Source: JABFSA01 sp963827515 (GTDB taxonomy: Bacteria; Acidobacteriota; Vicinamibacteria; Vicinamibacterales; UBA2999). From it: 64,000 nt of DNA. The stretch is from assembly GCA_963827515.1 (NCBI GenBank), contig CAWHBF010000017.1:1-64000 (forward strand). The letters are read 5' to 3'. The notes beneath the pieces are model-generated. The model saw only the letters and a list, made by a program, of their open reading frames with translations. It did not search any database and was not told the origin of the DNA. A program made the translations under genes and the position numbers. Shown piece after piece: positions 18,492 to 38,893 of this stretch (position 1 is its first letter; every line of letters begins with the position of its first letter).

Positions 18492-21335
18492 ATGACTTCT
18501 TACGCGCGCGTCCGGTTGATGCTCCTCGTGACGGCGATCGTCACGGCCGTCGGCTTCGCCGCGGCGCAGCAGACGGCCATTCCTCCGAACGTTCTGGCCG
18601 CGGCCCTTGACGATACGGTTCCCGTCGATCCGCTGATTACGGTCGGGACGCTGCCGAACGGGCTCCGCTACTACATCCGCGAGAACAGGCAGCCGCAGGC
18701 CCGCGCCGAGCTTCGGCTCGTCGTCAATGCGGGCTCGGTGCTCGAAGACGAGGATCAGCGGGGCCTTGCGCACTTCGTCGAACATATGGCCTTCAACGGC
18801 TCGCTGAACTTTCCCAAGCAGGACATCGGCGGCTTCATGCAATCGCTCGGCATGCGTTTCGGCGCGCACGTCAACGCGAACACGAGCTTTGACGAAACGG
18901 TCTACCACTTGCAGATCCCCACCAGCAATGCCGCGGTGATCGACCGGTCGCTGCTCATCCTCGAGGACTGGGCGCAGAACGTGTCGTTCGATCCCGTCGA
19001 GATCGAGAAAGAGCGTGGCGTGATCCTCGAGGAATGGAGGCTCGGGCTGGGAGCATCCGAGCGGGTGCAAACCGCACAATTCCCTCTCATGTTCAAGGGC
19101 TCGCGCTACGCGGAGCGGTTGCCCATCGGCAGACCGGAGATCATTCAGAACGCCACTCCTGCTCGACTGAAGCAGTTCTATACGGATTGGTACCGACCCG
19201 ACCTGATGGCCGTCGTCGCGGTCGGTGACTTCGACAAGTCCGCGATCGAAGCCCAGATCAGATCGCGTTTCAGCACGATCCCTCGAGCGCCGGCGCCAAA
19301 GCCGCGGCCGGCCTACACCGTGCCGACTCAATCAGGAACCGTCTACTCGACCATCACCGATCCCGAAACCACCACCACTCTCATCAGCGTGTCCAGCTCG
19401 ATGGTCGCGCGAGAGCAATCGTCGATTGGATCCTACCGGCAACACATGGTCGAGCGCCTATTCAGCGCCCTGTTGTCCGACCGGCTCGACGAGATCGCCG
19501 GGGCGCCGAACGCGCCGTTTCTCCGGGCGCAGACCGGCCGCGGATTGTTCGTGCGCACCGCCGAAGTGACCACGTTGAGCGCTCTCGTCGCGACGGGCAA
19601 CGTCGAGCGGAGCCTGACCGCGCTTTTCACCGAGGTCGACCGCGTCGCCCGCTTCGGCTTCACGGCGACGGAACTGAGCCGCCAGAAGCTGAATCTTCAG
19701 CGAGGGCTCCAGCGATCGGTCATCGAGAAGGACAAGAGCCCCTCGGGTCCGCTAGCCGACGAATTCGTGCGCGCCTTCACCCAGGCAGAACCGATCCCGG
19801 GCATCGTGTACCAGTACGGCCTGAATCAGCGCTTCATGCCGGAGATCACGTTGGCCGAAGTCAACGATGTCGCCAAGAGCTGGATGCCCGACCGCAACCG
19901 GCTGGTCGCAATCGCCGCGCCGGAGAAAGACCGGTCGTCACTGCCGACGGATGCGAGACTGGCTGCGGCCATCACTGCTGCGATTGGCGCGCCATTGACG
20001 GCCTACGTCGACAAGACCAGCACGCAGCCTTTGCTTGCGCGTCTCCCTTCGCCTGGAACCATCGCTGCGGAGTCGACCAACAACGCGCTTGGCATCACCG
20101 AGTGGCGTTTGTCCAATGGCGCCCGGGTCGTGCTCAAGCCGACGACGTTCAAACAAGACGAGATCCTTTTTCGAGCCGTGAGCCCGGGCGGCACCTCGCT
20201 TGCGAGCGACGCGGACTTCATCGCCGCTGAAACGGCCGCGGCCGTCATCGCGCAAGGTGGCCTTGGCGACCTCAGCCGCCTCGATTTGGAGAAGGTCCTC
20301 GCCGGGACGACGGCGTTCGTCAGGGCCGACATCGGCGAGACGGAAGAGGGACTGGGCGGCGGCACCGCTAACAAGGATCTGGAGGCGATGTTTCAGCTCG
20401 TCCATCTCAGATTCACCGCGCCTCGAGCCGATCCTGTGGCCTTCCGCGTCCTGACCGACCAGTTGAAGGTGACGCTGGCGAACCGGTCGGCCACGCCGGA
20501 CGTGGTATTCGACGAGGCGCTCGACGCCGCCGTGAGTCAGAACCACCCACGCGCGCAGTCCCTCACGCCGGAAAGCCTTGCACGGATGGACCTCGACAGG
20601 TCGCTCGCGTTTTACAAGGACCGCTTCGCCGATGCCAGCGACTTCACCTTCGTCTTCGTGGGGAGCTTCGATCTGGCGACCATGAAGCCGCTCGTGGAGC
20701 GCTACCTGGCGAGCCTTCCGGCCCTCCGCCGAATCGAGGCCCCGAAGGACCTCGGCATGCGCTTTCCCACGAGCGTGATCCAGAGGCAGGTACAGAGCGG
20801 CATCGCACCCCGGAGCCGGGTGAGCATCGTCTTCAACGGAGCGTTCGAGAACGACGAGATGCACCGAGTGATCGTCAGAACGATGGGCGACACGCTCGCG
20901 GGGAACCTGCAAAGAACACTGCGAGAAGACCTGGGCGGCACCTACGGTGTCAGCGTTGCAACCACCTTTACGAAGCTTCCGTCGGAGGAGTATCGCCTGT
21001 CGATCAACTTCGCCTGTGACCCGGCCCGCACCGAGAGCCTTGTCCGGAGCGCGTTTCAGGTGATTGACCAGTTCAAGAAGACCGGCCCCAGCGCCGGGCA
21101 AGTTGCGGATGCACGCTCAGCGCTCGCGCGCGATCTCGAAACGAACGGCGCGCGGAACGACTACCTGCTGAACCGGCTTGTCTTCAAGTACCAGTACGGC
21201 GAGGACCTGAACGATCTCCTCAACATGCGGTCGTTCTACGACCAGCTCACGGCGCCCGTGCTCCGTGACGCGGCACAGGCGTACCTCGACACGAACCGCT
21301 ACGTGCAGGTCACGCTGATGCCTGAAACGAGATAG
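18492..21335 (+). CDS. exported M16-family zinc peptidase (pitrilysin type)
   Basis: About 947 residues with an N-terminal signal peptide ending in FAAAQQ. The inverted zinc motif HFVEH (about residues 94-98) sits in the first M16 domain, followed at the expected distance by the Glu ligand in EKERGVILEEW. Two M16_C domains and a second inactive M16 half follow, as in the PqqL/YhjJ group. The protein should be periplasmic and degrade peptides. ATG at 18492 is preferred over an in-frame GTG at 18483 because GCAGGTGAG lies at the correct spacing. Confidence 0.9.
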   Translation: MTSYARVRLMLLVTAIVTAVGFAAAQQTAIPPNVLAAALDDTVPVDPLITVGTLPNGLRYYIRENRQPQARAELRLVVNAGSVLEDEDQRGLAHFVEHMAFNGSLNFPKQDIGGFMQSLGMRFGAHVNANTSFDETVYHLQIPTSNAAVIDRSLLILEDWAQNVSFDPVEIEKERGVILEEWRLGLGASERVQTAQFPLMFKGSRYAERLPIGRPEIIQNATPARLKQFYTDWYRPDLMAVVAVGDFDKSAIEAQIRSRFSTIPRAPAPKPRPAYTVPTQSGTVYSTITDPETTTTLISVSSSMVAREQSSIGSYRQHMVERLFSALLSDRLDEIAGAPNAPFLRAQTGRGLFVRTAEVTTLSALVATGNVERSLTALFTEVDRVARFGFTATELSRQKLNLQRGLQRSVIEKDKSPSGPLADEFVRAFTQAEPIPGIVYQYGLNQRFMPEITLAEVNDVAKSWMPDRNRLVAIAAPEKDRSSLPTDARLAAAITAAIGAPLTAYVDKTSTQPLLARLPSPGTIAAESTNNALGITEWRLSNGARVVLKPTTFKQDEILFRAVSPGGTSLASDADFIAAETAAAVIAQGGLGDLSRLDLEKVLAGTTAFVRADIGETEEGLGGGTANKDLEAMFQLVHLRFTAPRADPVAFRVLTDQLKVTLANRSATPDVVFDEALDAAVSQNHPRAQSLTPESLARMDLDRSLAFYKDRFADASDFTFVFVGSFDLATMKPLVERYLASLPALRRIEAPKDLGMRFPTSVIQRQVQSGIAPRSRVSIVFNGAFENDEMHRVIVRTMGDTLAGNLQRTLREDLGGTYGVSVATTFTKLPSEEYRLSINFACDPARTESLVRSAFQVIDQFKKTGPSAGQVADARSALARDLETNGARNDYLLNRLVFKYQYGEDLNDLLNMRSFYDQLTAPVLRDAAQAYLDTNRYVQVTLMPETR

Positions 21336-21354
21336 CTCCCGACCGCCGGAATCC

Positions 21355-23529
21355 ATGAAATCTGGCGGTGGCCTCAAGGCTCTTCTCTACGCCGCGAAGG
21401 TCGCGCATCGGGTCGGCTGGCGGCACCTGTGGCACGCCGCGCGCAGCAGGAACGCCTGCAAGACGTGCGCGCTCGGTATGGGCGGTCAGCTGGGCGGGAT
21501 GGTGAATGAAGGCGGCCAGTTCCCAGAAGTGTGCAAGAAGTCCCTGCAGGCGATGGCGTCGGACATGCAGCAGGGCATCTCCCCCGACTTCTTCGCCCGC
21601 TACTCCATCGCACAACTGAGGACCCTCTCGCCCCGGGAGCTCGAGTCCTGCGGCAGGCTCGTGACCCCGGTCTACGCTGGACCAGGGGACACCCACTACC
21701 GGGCCATCGCGTGGGACGAAGCGCTCGACCGGCTCGCGGCGACATTGAAAGCGAGCGGTCCCCAGCACAGCTTCTTCTACGCCAGCGGCCGAGCTTCGAA
21801 CGAAGCTGGATTCCTGCTGCAGCTCCTGGCGCGCGTGTTCGGCACCAACTACGTGAACAACTGCACGTACTACTGCCATCACGCGAGTAGCGTGGGCCTC
21901 GCGTCGAGTCTCGGAACGGGCACGGCGACCGTTCAACTCGACGACGTGGAGCACTGCGATCTGTACGTGCTGATCGGAGGCAATCCCGCGTCGAATCATC
22001 CACGGCTTCTTCGCAGCCTGATGGCAGTCCGTCGTCGCGGCGGTAACGTGATCGTCATCAACCCAGCCAAGGAGATCGGTCTCGTCAACTTCCGAGTTCC
22101 AAGCGACCCACGGAGCCTGTTCTTCGGAAGTCAGATCGCCAGTCTGTACGTCCAACCCCACATCGGTGGCGATCTGGCACTGCTCACCGGCGTGGCCAAA
22201 CACGTGCTCGGCAGAGGTGGTGACGATCGAGCGTTCATCGATCGACACACCGACGGATTCGAAGACTTCCGACGACACGTCGAATCAACCGCATGGGACG
22301 AGATCGAAGCCGGTGCCGGAGTTCCCCGGGACACGATCGTCCGGGTCGCCGAGATGTACATGACAGCGCACCACGCAGTGATTGGCTGGACGATGGGTAT
22401 CACTCATCATCTGCATGGCGTCGAGAACGTGCAGATGATCGCCAATCTCGCCTTGCTCAGGGGGATGGTCGGCCGCCCCCACGCGGGTCTCATGCCGATC
22501 CGCGGGCACAGCAACGTGCAGGGGCTCGGTTCGGTCGGCGTGACGCCGCAGCTCAAACAGACCATCCTGACCCGATTCGAACAGCGTCTCGGAGTGCAGC
22601 TGCCGAAGGCATCAGGGCAGGACACGATGGCGTGCATGGAGGCCGCTGGGCGAGGCGAGATGCGAACGGCCCTGTGCCTCGGCGGCAATCTCTTTGGGAG
22701 CAGCCCCGATTCGAAGTTTGCGACGCAGGCCATCGGGAATCTGGATCTCGTCGCGTACATGGCGACGACGCTCAATACAGGACATGCGTGGGGCACCGCG
22801 AAGGAAACGCTGATCCTGCCCGTGCTTCCTCGCGACGAGGAGTCGCAGCCGACGACCCAGGAGTCGATGTTCAGCTACGTGCGGCTCAGCGACGGCGGGC
22901 CGGCGCGGCACCCGGGACCGAAAAGCGAAGTGTCGGTGCTGTCGAATCTCGGCCGCAGGTTGCTCGGCGACAACGGCCCCGTGAACTGGAGCGACCTCGA
23001 AAGACACGAGAGCATCCGAGCCCTGATCGCCGAGCTGATTCCCGGTCTTGAACCACTGGCCGATATCGACCGGACGCGGCGCGAGTTTCACATCGCCGGC
23101 CGTCGACTCGATACTCCGGAGTTTCCGACGCCCTCTGGGAAAGCCCGCTTTCACGCGATTGGGCTACCGAATCCGCCAGGTGCACAGGAACGTCAGTTGC
23201 GACTGATGACCGTGCGGTCGGAGGGACAATTCAATACTGTCGTCTACGAGGAGGAGGACGTCTACCGCGGGCAGGATCGGCGCGACGTGATCCTCATGAA
23301 CCCCGCCGACATGCAGCGAATGGGCCTCGTGGTCGATCAGCCCGTCACCGTGCGTAGTTCGGTTGGCGCATTGCGCCGGCGGCTCGTGCGGCCCTTCGAT
23401 ATTCGCGCTGGGAATGCGGCGATGTACTACCCGGAAGCGAACGTGCTCGTGCCGCGTGATGTCGATCCGCGTTCGAAGACACCGGCGTTCAAGTCCGTGC
23501 TTGTCGAAGTGGTGCCGGATTCGGCGTAG
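21355..23529 (+). CDS. FdhF/YdeP-family molybdopterin oxidoreductase
   Basis: A 724-residue protein. The N-terminus has NACKTCALGMGGQLGGM, the reduced Cys motif of the YdeP group rather than the full four-Cys cluster of formate dehydrogenases. Molybdopterin domains follow (YVLIGGNPASNHPRL; MGITHHLHGVENVQMIANLALLRG) and a C-terminal dinucleotide-binding domain (DVILMNPADMQRMGL). The role is unknown; E. coli YdeP is linked to acid resistance. It begins 19 bases after the M16 stop and may share its transcript. A tandem hairpin follows its stop. Confidence 0.88.
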   Translation: MKSGGGLKALLYAAKVAHRVGWRHLWHAARSRNACKTCALGMGGQLGGMVNEGGQFPEVCKKSLQAMASDMQQGISPDFFARYSIAQLRTLSPRELESCGRLVTPVYAGPGDTHYRAIAWDEALDRLAATLKASGPQHSFFYASGRASNEAGFLLQLLARVFGTNYVNNCTYYCHHASSVGLASSLGTGTATVQLDDVEHCDLYVLIGGNPASNHPRLLRSLMAVRRRGGNVIVINPAKEIGLVNFRVPSDPRSLFFGSQIASLYVQPHIGGDLALLTGVAKHVLGRGGDDRAFIDRHTDGFEDFRRHVESTAWDEIEAGAGVPRDTIVRVAEMYMTAHHAVIGWTMGITHHLHGVENVQMIANLALLRGMVGRPHAGLMPIRGHSNVQGLGSVGVTPQLKQTILTRFEQRLGVQLPKASGQDTMACMEAAGRGEMRTALCLGGNLFGSSPDSKFATQAIGNLDLVAYMATTLNTGHAWGTAKETLILPVLPRDEESQPTTQESMFSYVRLSDGGPARHPGPKSEVSVLSNLGRRLLGDNGPVNWSDLERHESIRALIAELIPGLEPLADIDRTRREFHIAGRRLDTPEFPTPSGKARFHAIGLPNPPGAQERQLRLMTVRSEGQFNTVVYEEEDVYRGQDRRDVILMNPADMQRMGLVVDQPVTVRSSVGALRRRLVRPFDIRAGNAAMYYPEANVLVPRDVDPRSKTPAFKSVLVEVVPDSA

Positions 23530-23530
23530 A

Positions 23531-23576
23531 GCGGAGGCTTTAGCCTCCGCGGACACGCGCACGCTGAAGCGTGCGC
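23531..23576. repeat. two adjacent perfect hairpins (REP-like), possible bidirectional terminator
   Basis: GCGGAGGCT-TT-AGCCTCCGC (23531-23550) is followed six bases later by GCGCACGCT-GA-AGCGTGCGC (23557-23576). Each has 9-base arms and a 2-base loop. They lie between the convergent YdeP-type gene and the esterase at the end of the NRPS cluster. Paired short hairpins of this build are typical of dispersed REP elements. No other copy was seen here. Confidence 0.7.
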
Positions 23577-23647
23577 TCTACGGCGAAACGCAATGGCGTT
23601 CCAACGTTGAACCGCCGCGAAGACCCGAGTGGACGGGCGCCTCGCTC

Positions 23648-24388
23648 TTACTTACTACAGCCCTTCTTCGTTTCTTCGAAACCGTCGAAGAGGCGTGCGA
23701 CATTGGCACCCTCCAGCGTGGCCATGCGGTGTGGCTGGCCTTTCTCGACGGTGTAGCGCGCGACGGCGCCCTGGGAGCGCAGGAACTCGGCCTCCTGCTT
23801 CATCTCGCCGTGCCACCGGTATTCGTCCAACTCGCCGACGTACATGAATACGCAGAGCTTCGAGATCGCCTGTAGCCTGGCAGCGCTTGGCTGCCACATG
23901 TATCCGGGAAACGCGGTGACCGACAGGAAGTACTGCGGATGAGCCGCCGCGATGTGAAAGGCGGCGATGCCTCCGTTTGATGGCCCGGCGATGTGGAACT
24001 TGTTTCCTTGGATCCGGTAGGTCGCGAGCACCTCGTCGAGGAATGCTGGAAAGATACGCGCGCCGTCCTCGAAGAACAGCTGGCCGTCCGGGGCGGCGGG
24101 CGCGATGACGAGGTAGCCGCGCTTCTCGGCCTCGGCCCTGAGACCGCGATTCAACAGGTTGTCCACGACGTTCATGGTTTGCGGCCCGCCACCGAACGCG
24201 AGGATGCCCGGATACGTTCGCGCCGGCTCATACCCGTCCGGAAGGACGACCTTGTAATGGACGGTCCTGCCAGCCGCCTTCGTGGTCTTCTCGACAACTT
24301 CCGCGTGAAGAGGCTGCGTCGCGAGTATGGCCGCGGTCAGCACCGTCAGAACGACGAGGGCGCGGCTCGACCTTGGTTGTTTCATCAT
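23648..24388 (-). CDS. exported alpha/beta hydrolase (esterase, PHB-depolymerase-like)
   Basis: A 246-residue protein from ATG 24388, with AGAGGAG at correct spacing. Signal peptide ends in QPLHAE. The nucleophile elbow is IAGPSNGGIAAF. A following Asp (GELDEY) and the His in KGQPHRM complete a plausible triad. A longer frame to 24832 is tail sequence of the NRPS thioesterase in a broken frame. It begins about 20 bases after the last possible NRPS stop on the same strand, so it may be co-transcribed with the peptide synthetase and act on its product or on a host compound (inference). Confidence 0.85.
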   Translation of the reverse strand: MMKQPRSSRALVVLTVLTAAILATQPLHAEVVEKTTKAAGRTVHYKVVLPDGYEPARTYPGILAFGGGPQTMNVVDNLLNRGLRAEAEKRGYLVIAPAAPDGQLFFEDGARIFPAFLDEVLATYRIQGNKFHIAGPSNGGIAAFHIAAAHPQYFLSVTAFPGYMWQPSAARLQAISKLCVFMYVGELDEYRWHGEMKQEAEFLRSQGAVARYTVEKGQPHRMATLEGANVARLFDGFEETKKGCSK

Positions 24389-24408
24389 GGAGACTCCTCT
24401 GCGTGATA

Positions 24409-35054
<10,646 letters not shown>

Positions 35055-35133
35055 CGCTTCAGAATCGGTAGAGTTCACTCAGACCCGATGCCATCCACGT
35101 CGGGTGGGAGCCGGTCGGGAGCGACTGGACTCG

Positions 35134-36844
35134 TCACTTGAGAGGAAAATCCGCGTCTGGGTCCACGGCAATATTGATGCAAGCGGGCCGATTACTGGCA
35201 ATCGCGCGTGCATGGCTGGACCGATGTCACCGGCGTGCTCCACGTGCTCGGCAACCCCTCCGAGTACTTCGCCGATCCGGTCGTAGCGCAGGCCGCTCTG
35301 CAACATCATGATGGGTTCGCACGCGTTGCCCATGTGCATACGCTGCCGCAGAGAACCGGCGTTGCCATTATTATTGGCAATCACGATGACGATCGGCACA
35401 TTGTGGCGCACGGCGGTTTCCAGCTCCATGACACTGAGACCGAACGCAAAGTCGCCGCAGATGGCAACGACCGGTCGTTCAGGATGTACGAGCTTGGCCG
35501 CAATCGCGTAGGGAATGCCCACCCCCAAGCAGCCGCTGGTCCCTGGAGTGAGCCGGCTCACGGGAAGCTGGGCCGGAATCATCCGCTCGCAAGCCGCCAT
35601 GGTGAGATTGCTGTCGAAGATGCTGATCGCTCGCCAGGCAATGAGTCCCGTATTTCCCTTGCCAAGCGGAGCGGGGAGATAGAGATCCGTTGACCCCCGC
35701 CCGCGCTTCACGCTCGGCCAGCACCTCCTGCACGCAATCGCTGCAGCTCGCCGATCCACGCGTGATCGCGGCGGGCCCGCGCCTGGCTCACGCTGAGCCT
35801 GGCCGATCTCTCTCAGCAAGGCGCGCAAAAAGCGGCCTGCGTCGGCGTGCACGCCGAGTTCGATCTTCCGGTTGCGGCCAAATTCGGCGGCATGAACGTC
35901 GACTTGGATCACGGTGGCTTCGGGCGCAATCTGCCGTCCATAGCGAAACGTCCAGTCCAGCCGCGCTCCTACCAGCAGAACCAGATCGGCCTGCGACTGG
36001 GCGACCCACGGAACTACGTTCATGCAGAGCGCGTGACTGTCGGGAATTGCGCCACGCCCAATCGGAGACGTGATGAACGGAAGCGCCAGATCATCGACCA
36101 GTTCACGCAACTCAGCAAAGGGCGCCGCCCATCGCACACCCTTGCCGATAATCAACAGCGGGCGTTTTGAACTGATCAGCGCAGCCGCCACGCGTTGCAG
36201 CACCGATGAATCGAGTTCAGGCTCGTCCTGGGAGGTACTCCCCACCTGCAGCGTGCCACTGCCATCGTCAAGCCGGTGAGAATGTCCTCCGGCAATTCCA
36301 CCAGTACAGGCCCTGGCCGCCCAGTCATCGCTATTTCGAACGCTTTGGCAATGAAGGCGGGAATCGCGCGGGTTTCCGGCACGCGAGTGGCCCATTTCGT
36401 GACCGGGCGGTAGAGTTCAGCCGCGTCGAGAGCCATGAAATAGCCCGCCCCACCGGCTGTCTGCGGAACGGCACCGGCGAGGACGACGAGCGGCCAGCAG
36501 TTGTCGTGGGCAACCGCGACCGCACCGAGCGCGTTGGCGGTGGGCACACCCGTAGACACGATGCTCGCGGCCTTCTGCCCCCCGGCGAAGTAATTGTGGG
36601 CTGTCGCCATCAGCGCGGCCGGATGTTGATGGTGGGTGCCGATCACCCGAATGTTTTCTCTGGCGCAGGCGGCGAAGGTGTCGTAAACGGGCTGCCCCGG
36701 AACGCCGTATACGTGGGTGACGCCCAGCCCCGCGAGCGTTCTTGCCACCAAACTGTGTCCGCTGACAGGCTCCTCCTGCAGTCGCTGATCGAGCAGCGCA
36801 CGTTGCACTGGGCTGAGGCGAGCAAGGCGTTGATCGAGCGTCAA
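35134..36844 (-). CDS. ThDP-dependent enzyme of the oxalyl-CoA decarboxylase / 2-hydroxyacyl-CoA lyase group (frameshifted)
   Basis: About 570 residues after joining frames near 36250, 35750 and 35212. The N-terminus LARLSPVQRALLDQRL looks like an NRPS linker. The PYR domain follows (GHSLVARTLAGLGVTHVYGV). Group-specific stretches are LVLLVGARLDWTFRYGR and GTSGCLGVGIPYAIAAKL, and the ThDP/metal motif CGDFAFGLSVMELETAVRHN ends in ANNNG. The end is restored as PACINIAVDPDADFPLK. Known relatives decarboxylate oxalyl-CoA or cleave/form 2-hydroxyacyl-CoA with formyl-CoA. The position of the conserved catalytic Glu reads THHQH, so His replaces it. It starts with TTG overlapping the stop of the ligase-carrier gene (TTGA). 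It may act on a carrier-bound acyl group; acetolactate synthase is a less fitting alternative. Confidence 0.75.
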
Positions 36845-38794
36845 GTCGGGGCGATTGAGGCGCCGGTTAGAGTTTCATTCATGGGCGCTACCGTGCCATT
36901 CGCGTCACCTCGCAATCGACGACCGGCTTCTTCGTCGGAAAGACGTTCCACTTCGTCGAGGATCTGCTCCAGCGCGAGCGCCTTACCAGCTGCGTCCGCT
37001 CGGGCGACCTCGCGGGCAATTTGCGCGACTGTCGGTCCCTTGAACAGATCCAGAATGGACACGTCTACCCGTAGCTTGGCGCGTATCCGCGCCAGGGCCT
37101 GAAACCCCCGCAGCGAGTCTCCGCCCAGGGCAAAGAAGTTGTCGTCCACCCCGACCTCGGCGATCCCCAGTACTTCGGAGAATATCGCCGCCACCTGCGC
37201 CTCGGTGTCACTACGCGGCGCCACGAACGATGGCTTCAACGACTCCGCCAACGCGGCCGCGAGCCGGATACGCTCGATCTTGCCGGTTGCGCCCGTAGGA
37301 ATTTTCTCGACAATGACCAGTTGGCTCGGAATCTTGAACTCGGCCAGGCGGCCGAACAGGAACGCGCGAATCTCCTCCGCCGTCTCCATCGCCCCGACCT
37401 TCAACACGACTGCTGCGGCGACATCCTCGCCCAAGGTCGCGTGGGGCACGCGGAAGGCCACTGCCTGACGGACCGCGGCGTGCTCCAGCAGCACTTCGTC
37501 GACCTCGCGCGGCGACACCTTCTCCCCGCCGCGGTTGATGATCTCCTTCAGCCGGCCTGTGAGGTAGACATAGCCCTCGGCATCGATAAAGCCCTGGTCG
37601 CCGGTGCGAAACCAACCCGCCGCGAACGCCCTGGCATTGGCCTCGGGATTGTCGTGTAGCCGTGGGTCACATTGTCGCCGCGGATCACGATCTCGCCCGT
37701 TTCGCCCGCCGGCAGCAATGCGCCGCATCGTCCATGACCGCCAATTCCGGACCCGCCGCCATGCCGACCGACTTCGGCTTGCGTAGACCCGGCGGCAGCG
37801 GGTTGCTGGCAATCTGGTGGGCGGCTTCGGTCATGCCGTAGGCCTCGATCACGGGCGCATTAAAGCAGCGCTCCAGCGCAGTCCGCCAGAGGCGGTGGCA
37901 GGGCGGCGGACGAGGAGCGGATGAAGCGCAACGGATTGCGCCGGATGACATCACGATAGGCGTGGGCGCCATGCGAGGATAGCCTGGTGCATGGTCGGCA
38001 CAGCCGTGTACCAGGTAGGGCGCAACTCGTCCAGCCAGTCGAAGAACGATCCGCCCGCTAAACCTGGCGTGCAGGCGACGCTACCTCCTGCCGCCAAGGA
38101 GGCGAGCAGCGCCGCGACCAGCCCGTGAATATGGAAAAGCGGAATGATGTTCAGGCAGCGGTCATCGGGGGACAATTGCAGCGATCCGGCGATATGCCGG
38201 GCTGACGCGCAAAGATTGGCGTGCGTCAGGGGAACCTGCTTGGGGCGCGCGGTAGTCCCAGAGGTGCACAACAACAGGCGATATCGTCGGCGCGCGCAAG
38301 AGTGGGCACCGTATTAGGGGGTCGCGCTGCTGCACCGCTGAGCGTGAAGAGGCCCGCAGCGGAGCTCCCGTTGAGTTGATTTCGATAACCTGGATCTCGA
38401 GCCGACGCGCCACGCGCGAGCGCACGAGTCGCTGCCGGCCGCCACGATCAGCGCACGCGCCTGCAGATCTCTCAGGAAGAATTCAAATTCTCTGGCTCTG
38501 TGCCGGATTGAGCGGAGCACAAGTGGCGCAGGACGCGACGGCGAGAAACGCCATCGCCATCTCCGGACCGTTGGACAGCGCCAAGGCGACACGGTCGTTC
38601 GCGCCCGACCCCCTCGGCATTCAGCGCAGCCGACATCGCGATGATGTGACGTTTGAGGTCGCCAAAGGTCAAGGCGTCACGACCTGGTGCAACGACCGCC
38701 ACCGCGTCCGGCGCCCAGGAGGCACGATCGAAAATAAGCTCCCACACGGTGCGAGAAGCGGTTGCCACGGCGGTCGCGAAGATTCCTGACTCAT
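36841..38794 (-). CDS. oxalyl-CoA synthetase (AAE3)-like acyl-AMP ligase fused to a carrier domain (frameshifted)
   Basis: Residues read across several breaks show the AAE3 pattern: CTSGTTARPKQVPLTHANL, NIIPLFHIHGLVAALL, PTWYTAVPTMHQAIL, then AAGWFRTGDQGFIDAEGYVY, GRLKEIINRGGEKVSP and TGKIERI. A carrier follows (VGVDDNFFALGGDSLRGFQAL, Ser for phosphopantetheine), then a typical NRPS tail (LEQILDEVERLSDEEAG). The start is uncertain: ATG 38794 has GGGGAGG but needs a shift; GTG 38768 is in frame. AAE3 makes oxalyl-CoA; by analogy this could load a small acid (oxalate-like) on its own carrier. The stop overlaps the ThDP gene start. Confidence 0.75.
37040..37200 (-). other. carrier domain of the AAE3-like ligase
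   Basis: VGVDDNFFALGGDSLRGF with GGDS as in aryl/acyl-carrier domains that partner ligases rather than GGHS of the module T domains. It is in frame with the C-terminal ligase subdomain. Confidence 0.85.
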
Positions 38795-38893
38795 CTGCCT
38801 CCCCTGCGTGTCGCTCGTTGAAGTTCAGGTTGACACCATCGAGCCGAAGTCATCCGGGATTTCACGCACTCCAGTTCAGTTACCGTCCAGCTA

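Noticed and set aside
35134..36844. Acetolactate synthase (ilvB) for the ThDP gene
   Set aside because: LVLLVGARLDW and GDFAFGLSVMELET fit OXC/HACL better, and no small subunit or branched-chain gene is near.
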